From: Pseudomonadota bacterium
Lineage (GTDB): Bacteria; Pseudomonadota; Alphaproteobacteria; Rhizobiales; Xanthobacteraceae
Length of the DNA stretch: 16,203 nucleotides
Direction: 5' to 3'
Assembly: GCA_023451825.1 (NCBI GenBank)
Contig: JAEXYA010000012.1
Coordinates: forward strand, 1 to 16,203
This document shows, piece by piece, positions 7,702 to 15,874 of this stretch (position 1 is the stretch's first letter; the number at the start of each line of letters is the position of its first letter). The position numbers and the translations under genes were made by a program. The notes beneath the pieces were generated by a model that was given only the letters and a program-made list of their open reading frames with translations, did no database searches and was not told the DNA's origin.

Positions 7702-8400
7702 TTAATCGACCCGGTAGGTGCGACCGCCGTCGCCGATGCGGAAATCCGCCAGCACGGTCTCGCCGGCAATCGCCGTCTGCCCCACCGAGACCAGCGCCTT
7801 GCTGCCTTCCGGCAGATAGATGTCGAGACGGGAACCGAAGCGGATCAGGCCAAAGCGCTCGCCGGCTTCCAGCGTCTGGCCCTCGCGTACGAATGAGACG
7901 ATCCGCCGCGCCACGAGGCCCGCGATCTGCACCACGCCGATCCGGCCGCCGGAGGTGGCGATGACCAGCGAATTGCGCTCATTGTCCTCGCTGGCCTTGT
8001 CCAGCTCGGCATTGATGAATTTGCCGGGGCGATACGCGATGCGCTCGATCCGGCCGGCCACGGGGCTGCGGTTCACATGGACGTTGAACACGCTCATGAA
8101 CACCGAAATGCGCAGCAGCGGCTGGTCGCCGAGGCCGAGTTCGGCCGGCGGCAGCACCGGCTGCACCATCGAGACCTTGCCGTCGGCCGGCGAAACGACC
8201 ACGCCCTCGCGGGTGGGCGTCACGCGGACGGGATCACGGAAAAACAGCGCGCACCAGACAGTTAGGCCGGTGCCGATCCAGCCGAGCGGCGTCCAGATCC
8301 AGAACAGGACCAGGCTGGCCAGCGCGAAAATGCCGATGAAGGGATAGCCCTCCTTGTGGATCGGCGGAATCTGGCCACGGATGGAATTGGCGATGGACAT
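7702..8400 (-). CDS. psd: Phosphatidylserine decarboxylase proenzyme
   Basis: This enzyme converts phosphatidylserine to phosphatidylethanolamine, using a pyruvoyl group made by self-cleavage. It is 232 aa, the short (Psd-A) form. An N-terminal membrane anchor (about 20-54) is followed by the catalytic domain, with SPADGKV at 70-76 and FMSVFNVHVNRSP at 101-113. The cleavage site is Gly189-Ser190 in RFGSR; cutting there gives a large beta chain and a small alpha chain of about 43 residues. The ATG at 8400 fits the family N-terminus, but the ribosome binding site is weak, which suggests translation partly depends on the gene upstream (51-nt gap after the ABC exporter). It lies just before pssA, so the two consecutive enzymes of the pathway share one transcript. 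Confidence 0.95.
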   Translation of the reverse strand: MSIANSIRGQIPPIHKEGYPFIGIFALASLVLFWIWTPLGWIGTGLTVWCALFFRDPVRVTPTREGVVVSPADGKVSMVQPVLPPAELGLGDQPLLRISVFMSVFNVHVNRSPVAGRIERIAYRPGKFINAELDKASEDNERNSLVIATSGGRIGVVQIAGLVARRIVSFVREGQTLEAGERFGLIRFGSRLDIYLPEGSKALVSVGQTAIAGETVLADFRIGDGGRTYRVD

Positions 8401-8451
8401 GGGTGGTTGGAACCTGTGTTCAGATGAAATTTGCGCCTGCTTTAGCAGACT

Positions 8452-10425
8452 TTATTCGGCAGCGTCAGGCCTCTGGACCGCGTCGGCATCGCCCTCTTCA
8501 ACCGGCGGCGGCCGGCGATTCGGCGCGCTCGCCCCATCCTCACCGATCTGCGCCAGCTTCTCCCGCGCCGCTTCCGCTTCGCGCTGCCGATTCCACATGC
8601 TGGCATAGAGGCCGCCCGCGACGAGCAATTGCGCATGCGTGCCGCGTTCCGCGATGCGGCCCTGCTCCAGCACGATGATCTCGTCGGCGCCCACGATGGT
8701 GGACAGCCGATGCGCGATCACCAGCGAGGTGCGCCCCTTCGAAACCTTCTCTAGCGCGTCCTGGATCTCCTGCTCCGTGTGGCTGTCGAGCGCCGAAGTC
8801 GCCTCGTCCAGCAACAGGATCGGCGGCGCCTTCAGCACGGTGCGCGCGATCGCCACGCGCTGTTTCTCGCCGCCCGAAAGCTTCAGGCCGCGCTCGCCGA
8901 CCTCGGTCTCGTAGCCCTTGGGCGCCATGCGGATGAACGGATCGATCTGCGCCATCCGCGCCGCTTCTTCCACTTCATCATCGGTCGCGTCCCAGCGGCC
9001 GTATCGGATGTTGTAGCGGATGGTGTCGTTGAACAGCACGGTGTCCTGCGGCACCATGCCGATGCTTGAGCGCAGCGATGACTGCGTGACGTCGCGGATA
9101 TCCTGGCCGTCGATCGTAATGCGACCGCCCGAGACGTCGTACAGACGATACAGCAAGCGCGAGATCGTCGATTTGCCCGCGCCCGACGGCCCGACCACAG
9201 CCACCGTCTTGCCCGCCGGCACTTCAAAACTCAGGCCCTTCAGGATCGGCCGCTCTGGATCATACGAGAATCGCACGTCGTCAAAACGGATCGCGCCCGA
9301 CGACACCGCCAGCGGGATCGCGCCGCTGCGATCCTTCACCTCGGCATCGCGGTTCAACACGCCGAACATCTTTTCGAGATCGATGATCGCCTGCTTGATC
9401 TCGCGATACATCATGCCGACCAGATTGAGCGGCTGATAGAGCTGGATCATCATCGCATTGACCATGACGAAATCGCCGACCGTATGCGTGCCGTTGCGGA
9501 TGCCGACGGCGCACAGGATCATCGTCAGCGTGAGGCCGATGGTGAAGATCACGGCCTGCCCGGCATTGAGCAGCGCAAGCGACGTATAGGTCTTCACGCT
9601 GGCGCGCTCGAAGCGGGCAACCGAGCGGTCATAGCGCTCGGCCTCGCGCGCCTCGGCGCTGAAATATTTCACCGTCTCGTAATTCAGCAGCGAGTCGATC
9701 GCCTTGGTGTTCGCCTCGGTGTCCGATTCGTTCATGCGGCGACGAATTTCGATCCGCCATTCCGTCGCGACATAGGTGAACCAACAATACAGGATCACCG
9801 TCAGCGCCACGACCGCCGCATAGCGCCAGTCGAACTGCCAGACCAGCACCGCCATCACCAGCGCCAGCTCGACCACCGTGGGGATCGCCTGCAGGATCAC
9901 CATGCGGACGATGACCTCGATGCCTTCCCGGCCGCGCTCGAGCACGCGCGTGAGACCGCCGGTCTTGCGCTCCAGGTGGAAGCGCAGCGACAGCTCATGC
10001 ATATGCACAAAGGTAAGATAAGCCAGCTTGCGCACCGCATGCATCGCTACGCTGGCGAAGATGCCGTCGCGCCACTGCGTAAACAGCGCCATCAGGATGC
10101 GGACGAGCCCGTAGCTGGCGGTCATCGCGATCGGCGAGGCGATCAGCCAGAACATCCAGTTGTCGGGCGCGACCGGTGCAGACCCGGTACCGCTCAGCGC
10201 ATCGGTTGCCCATTTGAAGGTAAAGGGCACGATCATGGTCGCGGCCTTCGCAACCAGCAGCAGCACCATCGACCAGACGACGCGGCGCTTCAGGTCCGCA
10301 CGATCGCTTGGCCAGATATATGGCCAGAGATGTTTGAGCGTGCCGAACAGCGTCGCCTGCTCCAGCGGATTCGCCGGAACCTTCATGTCGTTCGTCTTCT
10401 CAGTGGTCTTGGGATTATCAGCCAT
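8452..10425 (-). CDS. Atm1-type ABC exporter (fused membrane and ATPase domains)
   Basis: This 657-aa half-transporter would work as a homodimer in the inner membrane. The membrane domain spans about 45-355 and the ATPase domain about 378-610. Walker A is GPSGAGKST at 412-420, the Q-loop Gln is Q460, the signature LSGGE is at 516-520, Walker B Asp and catalytic Glu are D540 and E541, and the switch His is H572. The stretches NYETVKYF, LLNAGQAVIF and QLYQPLNLVGMMYREIKQ are hallmarks of the Atm1/ABCB7 group, whose bacterial members export glutathione-linked metals or related thiols. An Msb A-like lipid flippase is less likely on those motifs, though the lipid-gene neighbours make it worth keeping in mind. 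The ATG at 10425 was preferred to a TTG one codon earlier; another ATG at 10386 has a GAGAAG upstream and is possible. Confidence 0.92.
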   Translation of the reverse strand: MADNPKTTEKTNDMKVPANPLEQATLFGTLKHLWPYIWPSDRADLKRRVVWSMVLLLVAKAATMIVPFTFKWATDALSGTGSAPVAPDNWMFWLIASPIAMTASYGLVRILMALFTQWRDGIFASVAMHAVRKLAYLTFVHMHELSLRFHLERKTGGLTRVLERGREGIEVIVRMVILQAIPTVVELALVMAVLVWQFDWRYAAVVALTVILYCWFTYVATEWRIEIRRRMNESDTEANTKAIDSLLNYETVKYFSAEAREAERYDRSVARFERASVKTYTSLALLNAGQAVIFTIGLTLTMILCAVGIRNGTHTVGDFVMVNAMMIQLYQPLNLVGMMYREIKQAIIDLEKMFGVLNRDAEVKDRSGAIPLAVSSGAIRFDDVRFSYDPERPILKGLSFEVPAGKTVAVVGPSGAGKSTISRLLYRLYDVSGGRITIDGQDIRDVTQSSLRSSIGMVPQDTVLFNDTIRYNIRYGRWDATDDEVEEAARMAQIDPFIRMAPKGYETEVGERGLKLSGGEKQRVAIARTVLKAPPILLLDEATSALDSHTEQEIQDALEKVSKGRTSLVIAHRLSTIVGADEIIVLEQGRIAERGTHAQLLVAGGLYASMWNRQREAEAAREKLAQIGEDGASAPNRRPPPVEEGDADAVQRPDAAE

Positions 10426-10438
10426 CAATCGCGCCCGG

Positions 10439-10466
10439 CAAAAAACAAGCAGCGGCGCCGGGCCGC
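10439..10466 (-). promoter_or_regulatory. Possible leader hairpin with T-run before the ABC exporter
   Basis: On the minus strand a 5-bp GC stem (10462-10466 with 10452-10456) is followed after six bases by six T residues (10445-10440), ending about 15 nt before the ATG. It resembles a weak intrinsic terminator or attenuator in the 5' leader. The stem is short and the gap to the T-run is long, so it may be incidental. The rest of this 194-nt divergent gap shows no promoter I would defend. Confidence 0.25.
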
Positions 10467-10606
10467 GCAGGACATGTCATTCTCATCATGCTCATATAGG
10501 AGCTTTGACGGGTTGTCGCACCCTTCCGGAGATTCATTTTACCGCCGGCAAGCTGTCTCCGGCACGAATTTCCCGCGATGCGATCAACGCGTCTTGACCG
10601 TGTCAT

Positions 10607-10610
10607 GAGG
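10607..10610 (+). promoter_or_regulatory. Ribosome binding site that sets the LOG-family start
   Basis: GAGG lies 9 nt before the ATG at 10620. This favours that start over ATG codons at 10578, 10605 and 10629. Confidence 0.55.
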
Positions 10611-10619
10611 CGATGCCAC

Positions 10620-11234
10620 ATGCCAAATATGAGCACTATCAAAACAATCTGCGTCTATTGCGGCTCCGGCCCCGGCACCAATCCCAAATTCGTCGAATCG
10701 GCCATCGGCCTCGGCAAGGCCATGGCCGAAAACGGTATCGGCCTCGTTTATGGCGGCGGCTCCATCGGCCTGATGGGCGCTGTTGCAAAATCGGTGCTGG
10801 ACCATGGCGGCCACGTCACCGGCATCATCCCGGAATTTCTGACCAAGCGCGAAAACGCGCTGACCGGCGCGCAGGAACTGATCGTCACCCACGACATGCA
10901 TGAGCGCAAGCGGCTGATGTTCGAACGCTCCGACGCGTTCGTCGCCCTGCCCGGCGGCATCGGCACGCTGGAAGAACTGGTCGAACAGCTCACCTGGCAG
11001 CAACTCGGCCGGCACGTCAAGCCAATCCTGATGGCCAACATCGATGGCTTCTGGGAGCCGCTGCTGACGCTGCTCACGCATATGCGCAGCACCGCCTTCA
11101 TCCGCCCGACGCTGCCGCTCGACGTCCTGACCGCGGATCGCACCGAGGACATTCTGCCGAAGCTCCGCTCGGCCGCCGCCAAGGCGCCGGATGAGGGCAA
11201 GAAGCTGGCCCCGGACGTGGCGACCAGGCTGTAG
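10620..11234 (+). CDS. LOG-family (TIGR00730-type) Rossmann-fold protein
   Basis: This 204-aa cytosolic protein is of the LOG family, often mislabelled lysine decarboxylase. Characterised members are phosphoribohydrolases that release the base from nucleoside 5'-monophosphates, including cytokinin riboside monophosphates. The N-terminal strand ICVYCGSGPG, the nucleotide-binding YGGGSIGLMG, and the signature PGGIGTLEE are all present, the last with the catalytic Glu. Length is normal for the short (type I) group. The ATG at 10620 was chosen on its GAGG site; the product then starts MPNMSTIKTICVY. It is divergent from the Atm1-type exporter and converges on the RND operon, so it is probably transcribed alone. 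Whether it makes active cytokinin or only handles AMP-like nucleotides cannot be told from sequence. Confidence 0.92.
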   Translation: MPNMSTIKTICVYCGSGPGTNPKFVESAIGLGKAMAENGIGLVYGGGSIGLMGAVAKSVLDHGGHVTGIIPEFLTKRENALTGAQELIVTHDMHERKRLMFERSDAFVALPGGIGTLEELVEQLTWQQLGRHVKPILMANIDGFWEPLLTLLTHMRSTAFIRPTLPLDVLTADRTEDILPKLRSAAAKAPDEGKKLAPDVATRL

Positions 11235-11261
11235 GCCGCGGCGAACGAACGGATCGCGGCC
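11234..11261. repeat. Inverted repeat in the convergent gap (possible terminator stem)
   Basis: GGCCGCG (11234-11240) and CGCGGCC (11255-11261) form a 7-bp stem around a 14-nt loop between two converging genes. This is where a two-way terminator would sit. Neither side has a T-run, so a role in termination is only suggested by position. Confidence 0.35.
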
Positions 11262-11266
11262 GTCGG

Positions 11267-14200
11267 CTAGCCCGAGCTGTCGGCTGCGATATTTGGAGCA
11301 GCATGCGTCGCCGCCTTGCGCCCGGCCCGCCAGTTTTCGAAACGCTGGATGACGACGAAGAAGGTCGGCACGAATAGCACGGCGAGACAGGTCGATGCGA
11401 GCATGCCCGAAAACACGGTGATTCCGATCGACTTCCGCGCATTGGCACCGGCACCTGTGGCCAGCACCAGCGGCAACACGCCGAGAATGAACGCGAACGA
11501 CGTCATCAGGATCGGGCGAAACCGCGCGCGGGCCGCATCGATCGCCGACTCCATCAGCGGTTTGCGATCGCGCACGTGCAGTTCCAGCGCCACCTCGACG
11601 ATCAGGATGGCGTTCTTCGCCGACAATGCAATCAGCAGGATGATGCCGATCTGGGTGTAGAGATTGTTCTCGATCCGCAACCCGGTCAGCACGGCCATCG
11701 GCCCAAGCAGCGACAGCGGCACCGCCAGGATCACCGAGATCGGTGCATACCAGCTTTCATACTGGCCGGCGAGCACGAGATAGACCAGCAGAAGCGCGAG
11801 ACCGAACACGTAGTAGAGCTGATTGCCGACAACCTTCTCCTGATAGGACATCGCGGTCCATTCATAGCCGGCGCCGGGCGGCAGCGTTTTTGCGGCGATC
11901 TGCTCCATCAGCGCCATCGACTGGCCGGAACTGTAGCCCTGGGCAGGCAGTCCGATCACGGTCGCCGATGGATAGAGATTGTAGAGGCTGATCAATGACG
12001 GCCCGACCGCGGGCGTGATTTTCGCGACCGTGCCGAGCGGGATCATGCTGCCCTGCTGGTTGCGCACCATCAGGTTCTCGATATCGCGCACGCTGAGGCG
12101 ATATTGCGCATCGGCCTGCGCGAAGACCTGGAACGTGCGGCCGAACTTGTTGAACTGGTTGACATAGGACGAGCCCAGATAGGACGACAAGGTCGAGAAC
12201 ACCTGATCGGTCGTCACATGGAGGGTCTGGGTCTTGACGCGATCGATCTCGATATCGAATTGCGGCACCATCGAGCGAAATGGCGAGCTGACCCGCTGCA
12301 ACGCGCTCTGTGTCTGCGCATTGGCGACGAGAGCTGCGGTGATCGCCTGCAGCTTGCCATAGTCCGCATTGCCGTCGCGCAATTCGACCTGCATGGCAAA
12401 GCCTGCCGCATTGCCGATGCCCTGGATCGGCGGCGGCGGAATCACCAGGATGCGCGCCTCATCGATGCCCGACAGGGTCTGGTTGAGACCGACGAACAGC
12501 GAACGCAGATCCTGCCCCGGCCCCCGCTCGCTCCATTCCTTCAAAATGAGATAGGCAACGCCGGCATTGGCGAGGCTCGAACTGCCGTCCAGCACCGAGA
12601 TGCCGGCGATGGCGATCACCTGATCGACGGCCGGCGTTTTGCCAGCGAGGTCGCTTACCCGTTCGAGCACCTTCTGGGTCCGGTCGAGCGCGGCGCCGTC
12701 GGGAAGTTGCACCGCCACCAGCAGATAGCCCTGATCCTCGATCGGGATGAAGCCGGTGGGGATCCGCGACAGGCCATAACCGCCGATGGCAATCAGCACC
12801 AGCGCCACGACCACCCACAGGCCGCTGCGCGCGACCATGCGCGTGATCAGCGCCGCATAGCCGCGCTCGAGCCGGTCATAGACCCGGTTGAAGCCGCGAT
12901 AGAAAAAGTTGCGCTGCTCGGGCGGCGCCGGGCGACGCAGCCACAATGCGCATTGCGTCGGCTTCAGCGTCGCCGCATTGACGGCGCTGAGCAGCGCCGT
13001 GGCGGCGATCACCAGCGCGAATTGCGCATACATGCGTCCGGTCAGCCCCGGCAGGAACGCCGCCGGCAGAAACACCGAAATCAGCACCAGCGTAATACCG
13101 ACGATTGGCGCGAACAGCTTGTCCATGGCGGTGATTGCCGCGTCGTGGCCCGACATGCCCTGTTCGATATTGTGCGCCGCGCCTTCGACGACGACGATGG
13201 CATCATCGACGACGATGCCGATCGCCAGCACGATCGCGAACAGGGTCGATAGGTTGACCGTGAAGCCGAGCGCCGCCATCGCCGCGAAGGCGCCGATGAT
13301 CGTGACGGGCACGGTGGTTGCCGGCACCAGCATCGCGCGCCAGTCCTGCAGGAAGATCAAGATCACCACCAGCACCAGCAGTCCTGCCTCGATCAGCGTC
13401 TTGTAGACCTCTTGAATCGAGGCCGAGACAAATTTCGTGGTGTCGAACGGCGTGTCATATTTGATGTCCTGCGGAAACTGCACGGCGAGCGCCGCCATTT
13501 TGATCTCGACGGCTTTCTGCACCTCCAGCGCGTTGGCGCCGGGGGATTGAAAAATGCCGATGCCGACAGCCGGCCGGTTGTTCAGCGAGAAAGCCTGGCT
13601 GTAAGTCTGCGCGCCCAGTTCGACCCGACCGACATCGCGCAGGCGGGTGACCTCGCCGCTCGCGCCTGTCTTGACCACGATGTCCTCAAAGGCTGCGGGA
13701 TCATCCAGTCGCCCGTTCAGGTTCAGCGTATATTGAAACGCCTGCCCTGCCGGCGTCGGCGGCATGCCGACCTGCCCGGCCGCAACCTGCTGGCTCTGCT
13801 GCTGGACCGACTGGATGACGTCCTGCGGCATCAGCGAGCGCGCCTGCAGCTTGTTCGGATCCAGCCAGATCCGCATCGAATATTGCCCGGCGCCAAACAC
13901 CGTAACATTCCCGACGCCCGGCAGCCGAGACAGCTCATCGCGGATATTGATGGTCGCGAAATTGCTGAGGAAGAGGCTGTCATACGTGGCCTTCGGCGAC
14001 GATAGCGTCACGAAGGACAGGATCGCCGTCGACTTCTTCTGCACCGTGACACCCTGGTTCTGCACCGAGGTCGGCAGTGCCGACAGCGCGCTCGACACCC
14101 GGTTCTGCACCAGCACCTGCGCGAAATTGAGATCGGTACCAATCCTGAACGTCACCGTCAGCGAATAGGTCCCGTCGGCTGCGCTGTAGGACTGCATATA

Positions 14201-14431
14201 CAGCATGTTCTCGACGCCATTGACCTGCTGCTCGATCGGCAGCGCGACGGTGTCGATGACGGTCTTGGCGCTGGCGCCAGGATAGCGTGTCGTCACCTGC
14301 ACGGTGGGCGGCACCACGTCGGGATACTGCGCAACCGCCAGATTGAACAGCGACACGCCGCCGATCAGCACCATGAGCAGCGCGATGACATTGGACAGAA
14401 CCGGCCGTTCGATGAAGAACTTCGACATCAT
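11267..14431 (-). CDS. RND (HAE1-family) multidrug efflux permease
   Basis: This inner-membrane, proton-driven pump subunit would act as a trimer with the adaptor encoded just upstream and an outer-membrane channel. It is 1054 aa, the normal size for AcrB-type proteins. It begins with the usual FFIERPVLSNVIALLM first membrane helix, followed by the first periplasmic porter loop to about 340. TM4 carries the proton-relay pair D409 and D410 (GIVVDDAIVVVE), and K939 (SAKNAILIVE) is the TM10 partner. The second periplasmic loop holds PPPPIQGIGNAAGF at 665-678. All relay residues are intact, so the pump is probably active. The first of two adjacent ATG codons (14431) has AGGA about 8 nt upstream, overlapping the adaptor stop codon, and the 9-nt gap implies coupled translation. 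Substrates cannot be predicted. Confidence 0.96.
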   Translation of the reverse strand: MMSKFFIERPVLSNVIALLMVLIGGVSLFNLAVAQYPDVVPPTVQVTTRYPGASAKTVIDTVALPIEQQVNGVENMLYMQSYSAADGTYSLTVTFRIGTDLNFAQVLVQNRVSSALSALPTSVQNQGVTVQKKSTAILSFVTLSSPKATYDSLFLSNFATINIRDELSRLPGVGNVTVFGAGQYSMRIWLDPNKLQARSLMPQDVIQSVQQQSQQVAAGQVGMPPTPAGQAFQYTLNLNGRLDDPAAFEDIVVKTGASGEVTRLRDVGRVELGAQTYSQAFSLNNRPAVGIGIFQSPGANALEVQKAVEIKMAALAVQFPQDIKYDTPFDTTKFVSASIQEVYKTLIEAGLLVLVVILIFLQDWRAMLVPATTVPVTIIGAFAAMAALGFTVNLSTLFAIVLAIGIVVDDAIVVVEGAAHNIEQGMSGHDAAITAMDKLFAPIVGITLVLISVFLPAAFLPGLTGRMYAQFALVIAATALLSAVNAATLKPTQCALWLRRPAPPEQRNFFYRGFNRVYDRLERGYAALITRMVARSGLWVVVALVLIAIGGYGLSRIPTGFIPIEDQGYLLVAVQLPDGAALDRTQKVLERVSDLAGKTPAVDQVIAIAGISVLDGSSSLANAGVAYLILKEWSERGPGQDLRSLFVGLNQTLSGIDEARILVIPPPPIQGIGNAAGFAMQVELRDGNADYGKLQAITAALVANAQTQSALQRVSSPFRSMVPQFDIEIDRVKTQTLHVTTDQVFSTLSSYLGSSYVNQFNKFGRTFQVFAQADAQYRLSVRDIENLMVRNQQGSMIPLGTVAKITPAVGPSLISLYNLYPSATVIGLPAQGYSSGQSMALMEQIAAKTLPPGAGYEWTAMSYQEKVVGNQLYYVFGLALLLVYLVLAGQYESWYAPISVILAVPLSLLGPMAVLTGLRIENNLYTQIGIILLIALSAKNAILIVEVALELHVRDRKPLMESAIDAARARFRPILMTSFAFILGVLPLVLATGAGANARKSIGITVFSGMLASTCLAVLFVPTFFVVIQRFENWRAGRKAATHAAPNIAADSSG

Positions 14432-14440
14432 GTCCGCGTC

Positions 14441-15640
14441 CTATCTGGTGGCGGCCGGAGCCTCGATCTTTCGCAGTTGGGGATCGACCTTCTGACCGGG
14501 GATCGCGCGCAGCAGACCGGCCACGATAACGCGATCATCCGGCTTCAGGCCGCTCTCGATCACACGCAGATCGGCATCGAGCTGCCCGGTCGTGACCTTG
14601 CGCTGTTCGACAACATCATCAGCATTCACGACCAACAGATAGCGCCCGGCCTGGTCGCTGCCGAGCGCCGTATCCGGCACCAGAAGTGCATTGGCCTGCT
14701 GATCGATCGGAACGCGAATACGGACATAAAAGCCCGGCAGCAACGTGCGGTCAGGATTGGGCAGAACGCCGCGCACCGCGAGCGTCCCGGTGGATGCATC
14801 CACCGACGGCGAGACGTAGTCCAGCTTGCCCTTGTGCGGGTAGCCAGTCTCGGTCTGCAATCCGATTTCGATCGGAAGCTGCCGCAGATCATTGACCGTC
14901 ATGCCGCGGCGGCGTGCCTCTTCGCGCACGCGCAGCACGTCCTGCTCGCTGACCTTGAAGTTCACATAGATCGGATCAAGCTGGACGATGGTCGCCAGCT
15001 GGGTGGGTGACGCGACGCCCACGAGTTCGCCGATCGACACCAGATGCGCGCTGACGATGCCGTCGAACGGCGCGGTGACATTGGTGTAGCGGAAATTGAC
15101 GGCAGCTATCCTGGTGTTGATCTGGGCCTGCTGCAGATTGGCCTGCGCATTGTCCCGTGCGGATGTCGATTGATCGAGGGTCGCCTGCGAAATCACCTGC
15201 CGCTGCACGAGGTCAGCCTGGCGCTTGTAGTCGGCCTCCGTCTGCCGTGTCGAGGCCTGTGCACCGGCTTCCGCGGCCTGCGCCTGCTGTAGCTTCAACT
15301 GATATGTTTCGGGCTCGATCGTGAAGAGCGTGGTGCCCTTCTTCACGAAGGAGCCGTCCTGATAGTTGATCGCTTGCAGGACGCCCTGCACGCGCGCGAC
15401 GAGATCGACATTGTTGATCGGTGCCATACTGCCTGTCGCGTCGAGGAAACGCGTGATGCTGCGTTGCACGGGAACGGAGACTTCGACCTTCTGAGGCGGC
15501 GGCGCAACAAATGTATTTTGCTCACACGCAGTCAAGCCGAAACCGGCGAGAGCAACAGCGATGACCCGCATGGAGATACCGTGCTGCATCCGCAAAATGC
15601 GATGCGATGTCTTGGGTGAACAGGCGCGCGCAATTCGCAT
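14441..15640 (-). CDS. RND efflux periplasmic adaptor (membrane fusion) lipoprotein
   Basis: This is the periplasmic adaptor that links the HAE1 permease to an outer-membrane channel. A lipoprotein signal with lipobox LTAC precedes Cys39, so the mature protein is probably lipid-anchored. Next come a beta-barrel/lipoyl part with NNVDLVARVQG, a Gln/Ala-rich coiled-coil hairpin at about 115-180, the second lipoyl half (TNVTAPFDGIVSAH), and a C-terminal barrel and membrane-proximal domain. The ATG at 15640 has GAGG 7 nt upstream and gives 399 aa with a long basic N-region. ATG codons at 15589 or 15571 would give a more ordinary short signal peptide but lack a good ribosome binding site, so the start is uncertain. 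It is first in a two-gene operon; no outer-membrane factor or TetR-type regulator is in view. Confidence 0.94.
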   Translation of the reverse strand: MRIARACSPKTSHRILRMQHGISMRVIAVALAGFGLTACEQNTFVAPPPQKVEVSVPVQRSITRFLDATGSMAPINNVDLVARVQGVLQAINYQDGSFVKKGTTLFTIEPETYQLKLQQAQAAEAGAQASTRQTEADYKRQADLVQRQVISQATLDQSTSARDNAQANLQQAQINTRIAAVNFRYTNVTAPFDGIVSAHLVSIGELVGVASPTQLATIVQLDPIYVNFKVSEQDVLRVREEARRRGMTVNDLRQLPIEIGLQTETGYPHKGKLDYVSPSVDASTGTLAVRGVLPNPDRTLLPGFYVRIRVPIDQQANALLVPDTALGSDQAGRYLLVVNADDVVEQRKVTTGQLDADLRVIESGLKPDDRVIVAGLLRAIPGQKVDPQLRKIEAPAATR

Positions 15641-15689
15641 GGTCCTGCCTCATCAAGCTGCCGGTCTTTGAAAATGCCTTCGGTCAAAA

Positions 15690-15717
15690 ATTTTATCGAC
15701 GATGAGTTTGATAGCAA
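15690..15717 (-). promoter_or_regulatory. Candidate promoter for the RND adaptor-permease operon
   Basis: On the minus strand TTGCTA (15712-15717) and TAAAAT (15690-15695) are separated by 16 nt; they match consensus at 4 and 5 of 6 positions. The site is about 50 nt before the ATG at 15640, in a patch clearly more AT-rich than the flanking genes. TTTGA and TCAAA inverted motifs (15667-15671 and 15684-15688) lie just downstream, where a repressor could bind. Confidence 0.4.
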
Positions 15718-15787
15718 GAAATTACTTGTGGTGAAATCGAAACCGTCAAATGATGTGCATGCCGATGTTGTTTTGCGAATGCCTTTA

Positions 15788-15807
15788 GAACTGCAATCGA
15801 ACTGCAA
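15788..15807. repeat. Tandem 9-bp direct repeat, possible operator
   Basis: GAACTGCAA occurs at 15788-15796 and again at 15799-15807, an 11-bp period that puts both copies on one face of the helix. It lies between the RND operon and the divergent Cys-rich protein gene, where a shared regulator could bind. Confidence 0.4.
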
Positions 15808-15835
15808 GTGCTCTTCAGGAATTTTGCGCAGGTGC

Positions 15836-15850
15836 CCCGGATCATCCGGG
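15836..15850. repeat. 15-bp palindrome upstream of the Cys-rich protein gene
   Basis: CCCGGAT and ATCCGGG flank a single C. The right edge is 24 nt before the ATG at 15875 and about 12 nt before the ribosome binding site. A one-base loop makes an RNA hairpin unlikely in its full length, so a dimeric DNA-binding protein site is the better guess. Confidence 0.45.
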
Positions 15851-15874
15851 TGTTTGACAACAAGGATAACCCCA

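Noticed and set aside
12104..13252. Long plus-strand open frame (382 codons) opposite the RND permease
   Set aside because: It is antisense to the permease, has Arg/His/Asp-rich shadow composition and no domain.
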